From Acinetobacter sp. ANC 4169 (GTDB taxonomy: Bacteria; Pseudomonadota; Gammaproteobacteria; Pseudomonadales; Moraxellaceae), in NCBI RefSeq assembly GCF_002135355.1, contig NZ_NEGE01000009.1, forward strand, positions 1 through 64,000: a stretch of DNA of 64,000 nucleotides, in the 5' to 3' direction. The position numbers and the translations under genes were made by a program. Positions 1 to 9,058 of this stretch are shown piece after piece (position 1 is the first letter of the stretch; every line of letters begins with the position of its first letter). The notes beneath the pieces were generated by a model, which was given only the letters and a program-made list of their open reading frames with translations, was not told where the DNA came from and did no database searches.

Positions 1-92
1 AACCGCCAAGCAATATAACGAATAGAAAAATCTTCACGTAATAAGGCAAATATCTGATATCTTTCGTCTTGAGTAAGATGAGTATAGTTCAT
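1..92 (-). CDS. IS30-family transposase, N-terminal fragment (continues outside window)
   Basis: The start codon is at 90-92 and about 30 residues are visible before the edge. The protein begins MNYTHLTQDERYQIFAL, the typical opening of IS30-family transposases, whose N-terminal helix-turn-helix binds the element's terminal repeats. The catalytic DDE domain would lie beyond the window. No stop codon occurs in the visible part, so the gene may be intact. Confidence 0.75.
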   Translation of the reverse strand, partial: MNYTHLTQDERYQIFALLREDFSIRYIAWR

Positions 93-191
93 GATGCAAC
101 TTTGACTTTGGTCGGTCGGAAGCAAAATGCTAACTCATCTTACTTCCTTCCAAGAATTTAATCTCTGTTGCACTTCATTTAAGAATCTAAG
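1..191 (-). mobile_element. IS30-family insertion sequence, left part only (cut by window edge)
   Basis: The terminal part of an insertion sequence enters from the window edge. It holds the 5' end of a transposase on the minus strand and about 100 bases of element end. Near 183-191 the minus strand reads TAGATTC followed by GCAACAG some 15 bases on, which resembles the terminal inverted repeat of IS30. The outer boundary is therefore placed at about 190, only a few bases from the aceA terminator. The other end and the target duplication lie outside the window. Confidence 0.6.
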
Positions 192-196
192 AGCAT

Positions 197-226
197 AAAA
201 AAACCCTGCTTGCGCAGGGTTTTTTT
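197..226. terminator. Bidirectional terminator downstream of aceA
   Basis: An 8-bp stem (AACCCTGC / GCAGGGTT) with a 4-base loop is flanked by an A-run on the left and a T-run on the right, so it can act on both strands. It ends aceA on the minus strand. Confidence 0.85.
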
Positions 227-242
227 GAATCAATCGGGAGGA

Positions 243-1844
243 TTAGCCACCGAATTGGTTCATAGTGTTTTTAGCATCGTCATGCGCTTTAAGAGCGTTG
301 TCACCAGAGAAGATTTCTTTGTGATCATCACCGATGTCAGAACCCGCCATTGCTTGGTGTTTAACACAAGCGATTGTACCGCGGATTTCTTTACGTTGAA
401 CGCCAGCAACATAAGCCAACATACCTTCAGAACCGAAGTAACCTTGAGCAAGTTCGTGAGTAGAAAGCGCAGCTGTGTGGTAAGTCGGAAGTGTGATCAA
501 GTGATGGAACACGCCCGCTTCACGAGAAGCATCTGCTTGGAATGTACGTACTTTCTCATCAGCATCAGCAGCTAATTCAGTGTTGTCGTACTCAGCGCTC
601 ATTAATTTAGCGCGGTCGTATGCAGATACGTCTTTACCTTCAGCAACCCAACGGTCGTAAGCTTGTTGACGGAAGTTTAAAGTCCAGTTGAACGATGGCG
701 AGTTGTTATAAACAAGTTTCGCATTTGGAACTGTTTCTTTAACACGGTTAACCATGTGAGCGATTTCGTCAACGTTTGGAGTCGCTGTTTCGATCCAAAG
801 AAGGTCAGCACCGTTTTGTAAGCTAGTTACACAGTCAAGTACAACGCGGTCAATTTGAGTGCCTTCACGGAACTGATACAAACCAGAAGCTAAACGTTTA
901 GGACGGTGAAGTTTACCATCACGCTTGATCAGGATTTCGTCTTCTTGCGCTTCTGAAATGTCAATTTCAGTTGTGTCTAAGTAGCTGATGTATTGAGAAG
1001 CGATGTCGCCTGGCTCTTTAACCACTGGGATTTTTTGAGTCAAGTCAGCGCCTTCAGAGTCAGTACGTGCAACGATAATACCGTCGTCAAGACCCATTTC
1101 TAAGAATGCATAACGAAGAGCGTGGATTTTCGCGATGAAGTCTTCGTGTGGAACTGTTACTTTACCAGCTTGGTGACCACATTGTTTCGCGTCAGATACT
1201 TGGTTTTCGATTTGTAGCGCACAAGCACCAGCTTCGATCATTTTCTTAGCAAGTAAGTAAGTCGCTTCTTCGTTACCGAAACCAGCGTCGATGTCCGCAA
1301 TAATTGGCACAACGTGAGTTTGGAAACCGTCGATTTGAGCAGTGATTTCAGCAGCTTTAGCAGTATCACCAGCGTCTTGAGCTTTTTTAAGCGCACGGAA
1401 CAAGTCGTTAAGTTCTTTCGCGTCAGCTTGACGTAAGAAAGTGTAGATTTCTTCGATCAATGCAGGAACAGAAGTTTTTTCGTGCATAGATTGGTCAGGA
1501 AGAGGACCAAATTCTGAACGAAGAGCAGCAACCATCCAACCAGAAAGGTAGATGTAGCGACGTTCAGTCGTACCGAAGTATTTTTTGTTCGCAATCATTT
1601 TTTGTTGCGCGATAAAACCGTGCCAGCAACCTAATGATTGAGTGTATTTGCTAGAGTCAGCATCATAAGCAGCCATATCACGACGCATAATCGCAGCTGT
1701 GTATTTCGCAATGTCTAAACCAGTTTTGAAACGGTTTTGCATTTGCATACGTGCAGCATCTTCAGCACTGATGTCTGCCCAAGTGTTGCCGAATTTCGCT
1801 TTTAATTCGCGGATTGCATCAATCGCTGTTTGGTATGTAGTCAT
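243..1844 (-). CDS. aceA: Isocitrate lyase
   Basis: Cleaves isocitrate to glyoxylate and succinate, the first step of the glyoxylate shunt needed for growth on acetate, fatty acids and alkanes. The 533-residue length fits the long isocitrate lyase form of Acinetobacter and Pseudomonas rather than the roughly 430-residue E. coli form. The catalytic cysteine is in KQCGHQ at about residue 222, where E. coli has KKCGH, and the metal-binding stretch ADIDAGFGN precedes it at about 183-191. It is a single-gene unit that ends in a strong bidirectional terminator. A roughly 650-base AT-rich gap separates it from a divergent LysR gene, but no operator could be defined there. Confidence 0.95.
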   Translation of the reverse strand: MTTYQTAIDAIRELKAKFGNTWADISAEDAARMQMQNRFKTGLDIAKYTAAIMRRDMAAYDADSSKYTQSLGCWHGFIAQQKMIANKKYFGTTERRYIYLSGWMVAALRSEFGPLPDQSMHEKTSVPALIEEIYTFLRQADAKELNDLFRALKKAQDAGDTAKAAEITAQIDGFQTHVVPIIADIDAGFGNEEATYLLAKKMIEAGACALQIENQVSDAKQCGHQAGKVTVPHEDFIAKIHALRYAFLEMGLDDGIIVARTDSEGADLTQKIPVVKEPGDIASQYISYLDTTEIDISEAQEDEILIKRDGKLHRPKRLASGLYQFREGTQIDRVVLDCVTSLQNGADLLWIETATPNVDEIAHMVNRVKETVPNAKLVYNNSPSFNWTLNFRQQAYDRWVAEGKDVSAYDRAKLMSAEYDNTELAADADEKVRTFQADASREAGVFHHLITLPTYHTAALSTHELAQGYFGSEGMLAYVAGVQRKEIRGTIACVKHQAMAGSDIGDDHKEIFSGDNALKAHDDAKNTMNQFGG

Positions 1845-2492
1845 GATATTCTACCCTGTATATAATTTTAGGATTTCATCAATCAAAGGACTAAATCTGC
1901 AAGATATTGATTTGTTCAGATTTAGAGCGCTTCGTTGCTATGGACACAGCTTAGATTGACTGAAAAAATTAATCCAATATCCTCCAGTAATTCTCAGTAT
2001 TTATTTAAAAAATATGTAGATCAAAGTCGTATTATATTTATGTGTCAAAATTTTAAATTATTGTTTTAATTTAATTTATTTAAAATTAACAAAATAGCAT
2101 TTCGCTTACAAAACATTCATTTTGCTGTTATTTTTTTCATTAGACTTAAGTCTTGCCTCGCAACAAAAATGCTTGACCCGTTATTTTTAAGCTTATTTTT
2201 GTACATTTTTATCCCGTATTTTCAAAATACATTTGTATTTTATTTCGGCTATTTTTGCTTTTGACAGATTCTTACAACTGTACTTTTGCAGCATATTGAA
2301 AAACCTGACCAATTTTCTCAGATTTATTGGACTTAACTGCAATCATCCCTACCCAAAGCCGTTCATTGAGTGGTTTTTCTATAATAATCTCGGCATTATC
2401 CCGTTTCTTTTTTCATCAATATTCCTACACAAGCCTTGTCGCTTATGGCATAATCGAAATAATTTCATGAGTTTATTTTCGGTATTTCTTTT
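1845..2492. other. Long AT-rich divergent intergenic region (aceA / LysR)
   Basis: About 650 bases without a convincing gene. It must hold the promoters for aceA (minus) and the LysR gene (plus). The only open frame of note (2233-2496, plus) is rich in Phe, Leu and Ile simply because the DNA is AT-rich, and it has no good ribosome binding site. No clear palindrome of LysR T-N11-A type could be assigned with confidence. Confidence 0.5.
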
Positions 2493-3482
2493 ATGAATCT
2501 GGAGCGGGTCGATCTCAATCTATTAATATATCTTGATGTACTCCTTCGTGAAAAAAATGTAACGCGTGCGGCAGAACAATTGGGTGTGACTCAACCTGCC
2601 ATGAGTAACATTCTGCGTCGTTTACGTAATTTATTTAATGATCCGCTATTAATCCGTTCTTCTGAAGGGATGACACCCACAGAACGTGCTTTGGAATTAC
2701 AACCGCGTATTCGCGATGCTCTTTCTGACCTGTCGATGATTCTGGAACCGCGTACCGAATTCCGTCCTTATACCTCGAATCGCGTATTCCGAATTATGAC
2801 TTCGGATTATGCGGAAGCGACTTTAGTACCGCGTTTGGTCAAAGCGTTACGCTCAGAAGCACCGAATGTGGTTCTCGACTTCCTAACTCCAAGTGATGTG
2901 TCCTACCGCGACATGGAACAGGGTAAAGTTGATCTGGCTATTAACCGCTTCAATGAAATTCCGCAAAGTTTCCACCAGGTTTTGGTATGGCGTGACAGCT
3001 TTTCCTGCTTACTCAACAATAAGCATCCTGCCAGCGCCAATCTCAACTTGAAAAGTTACCTCGATGCACAGCATATTTGGGTTTCTAAAACAGGTATGGG
3101 GGTCGGTTTTGGGGTCAATCCTGAAAAACAAGCCGGTCTGGGCTGGATTGATCAGGCTTTGGAACGTATCGGACAAAAACGCAAGATTTCGGTCTTTACC
3201 CGTCATTATCAAATGCCAGGGCTATTGGCTGCCAATGTTGATCTGGTTGCGACTTTACCCACACGTATTGCACGTTTGCAGGCTAAAAACCAGAACTTGC
3301 TGATTAAAGACCCACCGTTCTATATTCCCGAGTTTGAATTGAAAATGGCCTGGTGTCCTTTATTACACCACCATCCTGCACATCGCTGGTTACGTCAGCT
3401 GATTCTGTATGTGGCGCGTCAGATGATTGAAGAAGAAAATCGTGAGTTTTTAATGAATAATTCTCAATTTTCACACTATTAA
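2493..3482 (+). CDS. LysR-family transcriptional regulator
   Basis: A 329-residue DNA-binding regulator. The N-terminal winged helix-turn-helix spans roughly residues 6-65 (VTRAAEQLGVTQPAMSNILRRL) and is followed by a LysR substrate-binding domain to the C-terminus. The DLNLL opening and the MTSDYAEATLVPRL stretch are typical of the NodD/LeuO/PcaQ-like branch. It is divergent from aceA, so control of aceA is possible, but nothing in the sequence proves this. The effector is unknown. A stem-loop with T-run follows directly. Confidence 0.85.
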   Translation: MNLERVDLNLLIYLDVLLREKNVTRAAEQLGVTQPAMSNILRRLRNLFNDPLLIRSSEGMTPTERALELQPRIRDALSDLSMILEPRTEFRPYTSNRVFRIMTSDYAEATLVPRLVKALRSEAPNVVLDFLTPSDVSYRDMEQGKVDLAINRFNEIPQSFHQVLVWRDSFSCLLNNKHPASANLNLKSYLDAQHIWVSKTGMGVGFGVNPEKQAGLGWIDQALERIGQKRKISVFTRHYQMPGLLAANVDLVATLPTRIARLQAKNQNLLIKDPPFYIPEFELKMAWCPLLHHHPAHRWLRQLILYVARQMIEEENREFLMNNSQFSHY

Positions 3483-3524
3483 GAATAAATTTTCTTAAAT
3501 TCTTCTTTTTTAAGCTTATACTGT

Positions 3525-3564
3525 AACTTGAGGCAATAATTGACTTATTCCCTCAAGTTTTTTT
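3525..3564 (+). terminator. Terminator after LysR gene
   Basis: A 9-bp stem (AACTTGAGG / CCTCAAGTT) with a 17-base loop is followed by a run of seven T. The loop is longer than usual. Confidence 0.65.
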
Positions 3565-3607
3565 GTGTTAAAAATATTCATAATAATGATGATCCACAGG
3601 TGGATTT

Positions 3608-4933
3608 GTGAGCCTCTTTCAAAATATCGTCATCATCGTCATCCTTATTGTCGGGGCAGGTTTTTTATCTTTAACTGAAATTGCCCTCGCAGGTGCACGC
3701 AAAGTTAAACTTAAAATACTTGCTGAATCGGGCGAAGAACGCGCTCAGAAAGTGTTAGATTTACAGGAAAATTCAGCAGACTTTTTCGCAGCATCGCAAA
3801 TCGGCTTAAATGCCGTTGCCATTCTGGGCGGTATTCTGGGTGAAGGTGCCTTTCGTCCTTATTTCCTTGAACTTGTATCCGGCTTCTATCAAGGTCCTTG
3901 GTCTGAAACAATTAGCTTTACCCTTTCCTTCACCTTAGTCACTTCACTGTTTATTTTATTTGCCGATTTAATGCCAAAACGTTTGGCCATGATTGCACCT
4001 GAAAAAATTGCAGTATCGGTGATTAACCCGATTCAGATCTTTATTACCGTCTGCAAGCCTTTAGCCTGGTTTATCAATACGATTGCCAACCTGTTATTTC
4101 GCTTATTCAAGGTCAATACCACACGTGAAGACAATATCACCTTTGCTGATATCTCTGCCGTGATGGATGCTGGTGCACAAGCCGGCGTATTACAAAAACA
4201 GGAACATCACTTCATTGAAAACGTGTTTGAGCTTGAAGAACGTAATGTTCCTTCGAGTATGACCACACGTGAAAATGTGGTGTTCTTTACTTTAAAAGAA
4301 TCTGAAGCCAGTATTCGCCAAAAACTGGCTGAATATCCTTATTCCAAGTTCCTGGTGTGTAGCGAAAACATTGATGATGTGATTGGCTATGTGGATGCTA
4401 AAGATATTCTGGTGCGTATTCTGAATAACCAGTCTTTACTGCAACTCAATGAAAACACCATTCGTAATGTACTCACTATCCCCGATACTTTAACTTTATC
4501 CGAATTGCTGGATCGCTTTCGTTCTACCAAAGAAAAGTTTGCAGTAGTGATCAATGAATATGCCTTGGTGGTGGGTGTTATTACTTTATCTGACATCATG
4601 ATTACCGTGATGGGCGACTGGGTCACCCCGATTGAGGCGGATCAGCAAATTATTAAACGTGATAACAACTCTTGGCTGATTGATGGCAGCACTCCGATTG
4701 AGGACCTGAAACACGCCCTTGAAATCGATGAAATGCCGGATGAAGAAAATTATGAAACACTGGCAGGTTTTATGATGTATCGTCTACGCAAGATTCCACG
4801 TCCAGCCGATACCGTCATTTATGGCAACTATAAATTTGAAGTGGTCGATGTCGATCATTTTAAAATTGACCAGCTCTTGGTCACACGACTCCTAAAGGAA
4901 GTTGAAAACAATCATCCTGAAGAATCAGAGTAA
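3608..4933 (+). CDS. HlyC/CorC (CNNM-like) family membrane protein with CBS domains
   Basis: A 441-residue inner-membrane protein. It has an N-terminal DUF21/CNNM transmembrane region (about 1-190, starting directly with a hydrophobic helix), a CBS-domain pair (about 205-335) and a C-terminal CorC_HlyC domain (about 345-435). Relatives take part in magnesium or cobalt efflux; 'hemolysin' in old annotations is historical. The start is GTG, preceded by AGGTGG at 3598-3603. The first transmembrane helix begins at once, so no later start is plausible. The substrate cannot be read from sequence. Confidence 0.85.
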   Translation: MSLFQNIVIIVILIVGAGFLSLTEIALAGARKVKLKILAESGEERAQKVLDLQENSADFFAASQIGLNAVAILGGILGEGAFRPYFLELVSGFYQGPWSETISFTLSFTLVTSLFILFADLMPKRLAMIAPEKIAVSVINPIQIFITVCKPLAWFINTIANLLFRLFKVNTTREDNITFADISAVMDAGAQAGVLQKQEHHFIENVFELEERNVPSSMTTRENVVFFTLKESEASIRQKLAEYPYSKFLVCSENIDDVIGYVDAKDILVRILNNQSLLQLNENTIRNVLTIPDTLTLSELLDRFRSTKEKFAVVINEYALVVGVITLSDIMITVMGDWVTPIEADQQIIKRDNNSWLIDGSTPIEDLKHALEIDEMPDEENYETLAGFMMYRLRKIPRPADTVIYGNYKFEVVDVDHFKIDQLLVTRLLKEVENNHPEESE

Positions 4934-4983
4934 TCTGATTCTTTTCACCTTAACTTAAAATAAAAATTAAAATAGATAAAACC

Positions 4984-5265
4984 ATGAACTTTTCAGTGAC
5001 TGCCCTGCTTGCCTGCCTGAGTTTCTATTCAGGCCTTTACATGATCTATTATTTTTTTGCCCGGCAAACCCAGCCTTTAATTTTGATTCTTGCAATCGTA
5101 TTGCTCATTTTGGCGTACTGGATTACGCCCTATAGTTATGAACGAAAAAGAAAAAATTATGACTCAACCATGCGAATCGGTGAGTTATTCTGGTATCCAT
5201 TGATCAGTTGGTGGCGACTTTTTATTTGGCCCATCTCTGTATTATTGGCATGGCTGTATCCATAA
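4984..5265 (+). CDS. Small hypothetical membrane protein
   Basis: A 93-residue protein with two or three hydrophobic segments (about 5-22, 30-46 and 72-92) and a short basic stretch YERKRKN in between. It lies 50 bases after the CorC-like gene on the same strand and before a terminator, so the two may be cotranscribed. I do not recognise the family. The ribosome binding site is weak. Confidence 0.6.
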   Translation: MNFSVTALLACLSFYSGLYMIYYFFARQTQPLILILAIVLLILAYWITPYSYERKRKNYDSTMRIGELFWYPLISWWRLFIWPISVLLAWLYP

Positions 5266-5285
5266 AGAATCGAATTAAGCGCCAA

Positions 5286-5312
5286 AAAAAGCACCCAAAG
5301 GTGCTTTTTAAT
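5286..5312. terminator. Bidirectional terminator between convergent genes
   Basis: Stem AAAGCACC / GGTGCTTT with a short loop, A-run before and T-run after. It lies between the plus-strand small membrane protein and the minus-strand 166-residue protein. Confidence 0.8.
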
Positions 5313-5325
5313 TGTCTTTTTAAGA

Positions 5326-5826
5326 CTAAGCGATTAAAGCATCTAAGACAGCTTGATAGTGAATGCTAATGTCTTCTTCCAGAATTTTGTAAGCATTATC
5401 AAACTGCACCATAGGCCAGCCTTCTTTCCAGAAAGGAAAAATATTATGCAGGTCATGGGTGACTACAGCATCTTCACGTACAATGGCTTGTGCAACTTGC
5501 GATAAAACCTGTGCCGTTTCTGCACCATCTATAGCCAAATAATCAATACCACGTGCTTTTAAAATACGGATACGGTCTTTTTTATAACGAATTTTTTTGC
5601 TTTGCGCTTCGTTTAAATTCAGTGCCAAAGTCACAGCTTCAACAAACTTGTCTTCAAAGCTGTTATTTAAAGCCACCAATGCCTGTTTATGTGCCTCTTG
5701 ACGACCAGCCTTACCGCCATTACGGATAATCTCTTTCGCTTCAGTATCCAGCTCATCGTCTTTCATGGACTGTAAAATGTCTAAAATTTCGATATCGCTT
5801 AAAGATTCAGGAGATTGATCAGTCAT
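5326..5826 (-). CDS. Hypothetical protein, 166 aa, soluble
   Basis: An acidic, soluble protein with no signal peptide or membrane segment. The N-terminal third is rich in Asp and Glu and looks helical (DIEILDILQSMKDDEL). The middle is lysine-rich (SKKIRYKKDRIRILKARG), and the C-terminal third contains HDLHNIFPFWKEGW. The start is supported by AAGGA 7 bases upstream. I do not recognise the family and see no catalytic motif. Confidence 0.7.
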   Translation of the reverse strand: MTDQSPESLSDIEILDILQSMKDDELDTEAKEIIRNGGKAGRQEAHKQALVALNNSFEDKFVEAVTLALNLNEAQSKKIRYKKDRIRILKARGIDYLAIDGAETAQVLSQVAQAIVREDAVVTHDLHNIFPFWKEGWPMVQFDNAYKILEEDISIHYQAVLDALIA

Positions 5827-6187
5827 GAACTGTCCTTGGACAAAAATAAGAAAGGGCTATTTTCGCATAATTCCAGATTGAATACAGGAATAAAATTAAG
5901 CTCCCGATACTGTTACTTACTTGATGACTTAAAATATTGCTGAAAGTCTGATTATTGAGTGTAATGCCTCCCTCTCATTCTAGAGACATCAAATACCCCT
6001 TGTCTTCATGTGAAATAAGTAAAGACAAAATTTAAATCTATGTAGCGAACTAAAAATTTAGTTCAATTCAAACAACCAAATAAAGATTTATTTTAAGATG
6101 AAGCAATCAGTGAGTTGCAGATATTTCTCTGTTAAATGCTGTCAAATCCTTTATATTAGCCTTACTTTTTATGTTTCTTTAATTCTT

Positions 6188-6919
6188 ATGATCAGCAATA
6201 AACAAACCGCACTTTTTTTAAAACAACTTCGGGAACAATATCCGATAGCGTTTAAAAGAAATTATTTGTTTTATAGCATGATCAAAACCAAGGGAATTTT
6301 AGACGAACTGAAAGAACTGATTCCCTGGGTTCTAGCCGCAATGATTTTTATCTCTCTTTCAATGAGTTTAAGCCCTTATATTGCTAGCCAATTTCCCCAA
6401 TTTAATGCTTTTCGCGCACAAGGAATTGCCGTTCTAGCCATTATGTTGCTGTTTATGCTCTACACCCCAATAGTCATTAAACAAATTAAACATAGCTCGA
6501 CTTCTTTATATCAGCAACTTCGCCATACTCCGGTTAAACTGGCGCTACTGATTGTGCTACAAACACTGAATATCGCCTATATTGAAAGTACCGTTTTACA
6601 AATCATTCTATTTTTCTTTGCCTTAAGTTTTGGCTTTGTTCGTTTTTACAAAGAAAATATGTTTCGTGAAGGGACTCAAAACGAGCAATATTTTTATTTG
6701 CAAGAAACCCGCCGCATCTGCTTTTGGGCCTATAAACAAGTTTTAAAAATTCAGTTTAAAAGCCTATTTACCAGCAAGAACTCAACTGCGCGTCATACAC
6801 TGCGACAACAAGAAAAAAAGTTTATCGATCTGCATATACAGCTGATTCGTTATGAAAATGAACTGTGTAAAATACATAAACATGTCGATGTCGAAACCTA
6901 TCTGGATAGTTTGATGTAG
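6188..6919 (+). CDS. Hypothetical membrane protein, 243 aa
   Basis: The gene could start at 6098, but the region 6098-6187 reads as a Cys- and Ser-rich extension, so the ATG at 6188 (MISNKQTALF) is preferred. There is a basic cytoplasmic N-terminus and roughly four hydrophobic segments in the middle (about residues 42-60, 74-92, 109-125 and 131-150 from this start). A long basic, probably cytoplasmic helical tail ends in EKKFIDLHIQLIRYENEL. No family is recognised. It lies upstream of a tRNA gene that has its own promoter. Confidence 0.6.
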   Translation: MISNKQTALFLKQLREQYPIAFKRNYLFYSMIKTKGILDELKELIPWVLAAMIFISLSMSLSPYIASQFPQFNAFRAQGIAVLAIMLLFMLYTPIVIKQIKHSSTSLYQQLRHTPVKLALLIVLQTLNIAYIESTVLQIILFFFALSFGFVRFYKENMFREGTQNEQYFYLQETRRICFWAYKQVLKIQFKSLFTSKNSTARHTLRQQEKKFIDLHIQLIRYENELCKIHKHVDVETYLDSLM

Positions 6920-7044
6920 ATTTTAAAAATAGCCTTGCTCATCTTTCAAATAAGATTCTAACCACAAAAATTCGGTCAAAGCCCTATTTTACTGCGATAA
7001 GCACATGAATTGATTGAAAAGAAAGCAAATGCACGGAAAGACAC

Positions 7045-7073
7045 TTGCCAAGTTTTATTTCGTCCACTATTAT
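7045..7073 (+). promoter_or_regulatory. Sigma-70 promoter of tRNA-Leu
   Basis: TTGCCA at 7045-7050, 17-base spacer, TATTAT at 7068-7073. The predicted transcript start falls just before the mature tRNA 5' end at 7083. Confidence 0.7.
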
Positions 7074-7082
7074 TGCGCACAT

Positions 7083-7168
7083 GCCCGAGTGGTGAAATCG
7101 GTAGACACAGGGGATTTAAAATCCCCCGCCCACAAAGCGTGCCAGTTCGAGTCTGGCCTCGGGCACCA
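7083..7168 (+). tRNA. tRNA-Leu(UAA)
   Basis: The acceptor stem GCCCGAG (7083-7089) pairs perfectly with CTCGGGC (7158-7164), followed by A and an encoded CCA (7166-7168). The anticodon arm GGGGA-TTTAAAA-TCCCC gives anticodon TAA at 7117-7119. A long variable arm (class II) precedes the T-arm AGTTCGAGT, as expected for leucine. Confidence 0.97.
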
Positions 7169-7201
7169 TTTTAATACTGATTAAAATGGTGCAATAAAAG
7201 A

Positions 7202-7224
7202 CCCAGCGATAAGCTGGTTTTTTT
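7202..7224 (+). terminator. Terminator of the tRNA-Leu transcript
   Basis: CCAGC (7203-7207), loop GATAA, GCTGG (7213-7217), then seven T. Confidence 0.75.
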
Positions 7225-7283
7225 ATGCCTGAATGATTAAGATAAATAGATTAAAAATATTCAAAAATAAAAAAAGAATAAAA

Positions 7284-7667
7284 ATGAAACGAATTAAAAT
7301 ATATACCCTGCTCCTGTTTATATTGATCAGTACAAACTTGACTCATGCACTAGATGCTATTGAAAAACCACAAACCCAAAAGGTTTATGATTTATTTTCT
7401 GGCACCATCAGCGAAAAACAAGGGCAACTCATTTTAAAGCACTGCACTATAGCGAAATATCCTTACCCACTGCATTTTAATCACCCTGAAGATGAAAAGA
7501 GAATTAGAAATTTGCTGCAACAAGACCCGCACTTTTGGCTTAATCTAAGAGCAAGTGCTTATTCTGAAAATAAGGAATATCACTTAATCGTAGATGGGAT
7601 AGCAGAAATTCATCCTCAGGCAAGTTGCCATCTCACCGAACTATTGTCTAATCTGGATAAGCTTTAA
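7284..7667 (+). CDS. Hypothetical secreted protein, 127 aa
   Basis: The ATG at 7284 gives a textbook signal peptide: MKRIK, a hydrophobic core YTLLLFILIST, and probable cleavage after THA. An in-frame ATG at 7233 would only add a very basic AT-rich extension. The mature part, about 105 residues, contains two cysteines that could form a disulphide in the periplasm. No family is recognised. Confidence 0.6.
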   Translation: MKRIKIYTLLLFILISTNLTHALDAIEKPQTQKVYDLFSGTISEKQGQLILKHCTIAKYPYPLHFNHPEDEKRIRNLLQQDPHFWLNLRASAYSENKEYHLIVDGIAEIHPQASCHLTELLSNLDKL

Positions 7668-7695
7668 ATATATATACTAACCAATACAGAGTGAC

Positions 7696-8010
7696 TTACC
7701 ACTCTCTATTTGATACCAATTCTTCCATTTCAATATCCATATAGCCCTGATCTTGCACCACCATCATCATGGCTTCAGCAATATAATCTGCAGCAGTATC
7801 ATCCAGAGAAGAATCCAAATCCTCAAACTGAGGTTTCATCTTATTCATAAAACCGAGCGTTTCAGCAGCAAATTGATAAATCTCAGTTTCAGATAAATCA
7901 GTTTTAGCTACTTTCTTCGCGAACTGTTGAATAAGCTGCTTAACTTCAGCCACCAGAATATCGGGATAATATTCATCATCAAACATAGGGAGAAGTAAAT
8001 CTTCAAACAT
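7696..8010 (-). CDS. DUF5713-like protein
   Basis: A small acidic cytoplasmic protein. The features MFDDEYYPD near the start and EELVSNREW at the end match what I recall of the DUF5713 family (aspartate-rich, YYP motif, terminal R-[ED]-W). The ATG at 8010 is chosen over an upstream one at 8055 because GAGTG lies about 7 bases before it. The function of the family is unknown to me. Confidence 0.6.
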   Translation of the reverse strand: MFEDLLLPMFDDEYYPDILVAEVKQLIQQFAKKVAKTDLSETEIYQFAAETLGFMNKMKPQFEDLDSSLDDTAADYIAEAMMMVVQDQGYMDIEMEELVSNREW

Positions 8011-8055
8011 ACAACACTCAAAAAAGACACGCATTAAAGCGAGCCTATATAACAC

Positions 8056-8454
8056 AAAGCAACAAAATTACCAAACTCAACTATAAATACCAGAGATACT
8101 CTCCTTCATTTAATGCATTTGAACTTTGATATTCAGCATGATTCCTGGCCCCGCAAAGTAATGACATTACTCATCTTGTCAACATCATGTGCCTACACAA
8201 TTCAAGCATAACCTAAATCCTAAATGGATTATTTTCATACTAGCTTTTACTTTCTGTATTTATGGCGCACTACACGATCATTAGAATCATTAAATCTGTA
8301 ATTCCTATCACTTTATAAAATAAATTACTAATTTAATTGAAAATTTATTTCATGTAGCGGTTTAGTTGAGTTTTCGATACATACGATAGAATGGCTAGGA
8401 TTTAAATAAAATCTACCTTATAAAATAAAAACCTAATTTCTATAGAGAAATGTT
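8056..8454. other. Intergenic gap without recognised gene
   Basis: About 400 AT-rich bases between divergent genes. It presumably carries both promoters. I see no RNA fold, repeat or coding frame that I can support. Confidence 0.4.
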
Positions 8455-9009
8455 ATGAAAGCCATTTTAGTTACATTTCTTGGAATAACCTTAGCAGCAT
8501 GCTCTACAACCCCAACACACGATACTCAAAAAAATATTATTTCTGAACCTGAAGTCATAGCTGCACAGCAAGCTTGGTGTAAAGCATTACTTGATATCAG
8601 TTCAACCTATGATAAAAGCGGAAAACAGGCAGCAACTGATCTCGCAAGCAAGGTAATTGATAGTGCATATTTTTATCAAGATGGTCCAGTTTTGTTTAAA
8701 CCCACATTAACCACAAATCCACAAACATTCAGAACGACAAAAGAAGGTGCTTTGTCTTATTTCGTCGGAGGAAATTCAAATTATCCTAATGACAAAGGCT
8801 TTGCCCTTGCTGGATGGCAAAAATGCGAAGTTGATAATGCAGCTATAAAGATATGGGGTAACAGTGCAACCACTTTAGGTAAAGTCTACTTCACCAATAA
8901 GAAGGGTGAAGTAACGACTGTAGATAAAACCTGGCAATTTGTAAAAGATAACGCAGGAAAATTACGAATAGTTACTCACCATTCCTCACTTGAGTATAAA
9001 GGCAAATAA
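8455..9009 (+). CDS. Lipoprotein with NTF2/SnoaL-like fold
   Basis: The signal peptide ends in a lipobox, LAAC, with the lipid-bearing cysteine at residue 16, so the protein should be membrane anchored. The mature region (about 30-180) shows the pattern of NTF2-like domains: an early Trp-Cys helix (AQQAWCKALLDIS), and late strands TWQFVKDNAGKLRIVTHHSS, the usual ending of SnoaL/CaMKII-association-type proteins. GAGAAATG precedes the start. It is a single gene followed by a terminator. The ligand or reaction cannot be told from sequence. Confidence 0.65.
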   Translation: MKAILVTFLGITLAACSTTPTHDTQKNIISEPEVIAAQQAWCKALLDISSTYDKSGKQAATDLASKVIDSAYFYQDGPVLFKPTLTTNPQTFRTTKEGALSYFVGGNSNYPNDKGFALAGWQKCEVDNAAIKIWGNSATTLGKVYFTNKKGEVTTVDKTWQFVKDNAGKLRIVTHHSSLEYKGK

Positions 9010-9024
9010 TTACCTCTTAAAGCA

Positions 9025-9053
9025 AAAAAGCTCGATACCTTATCGAGCTTTTT
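9025..9053. terminator. Bidirectional terminator
   Basis: A long perfect stem AAAAAGCTCGATA / TATCGAGCTTTTT with loop CCT. It separates the lipoprotein gene from convergent folP. Confidence 0.9.
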
Positions 9054-9058
9054 CTTGT

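Noticed and set aside
2233..2496. Open frame of 87 codons upstream of the LysR gene
   Set aside because: Phe/Leu/Ile-rich because the DNA is AT-rich, no ribosome site, and it runs into the LysR start.
6098..6187. N-terminal extension of the 243-residue membrane protein
   Set aside because: The Cys/Ser-rich start lacks a ribosome site; the internal ATG at 6188 gives a more normal N-terminus.
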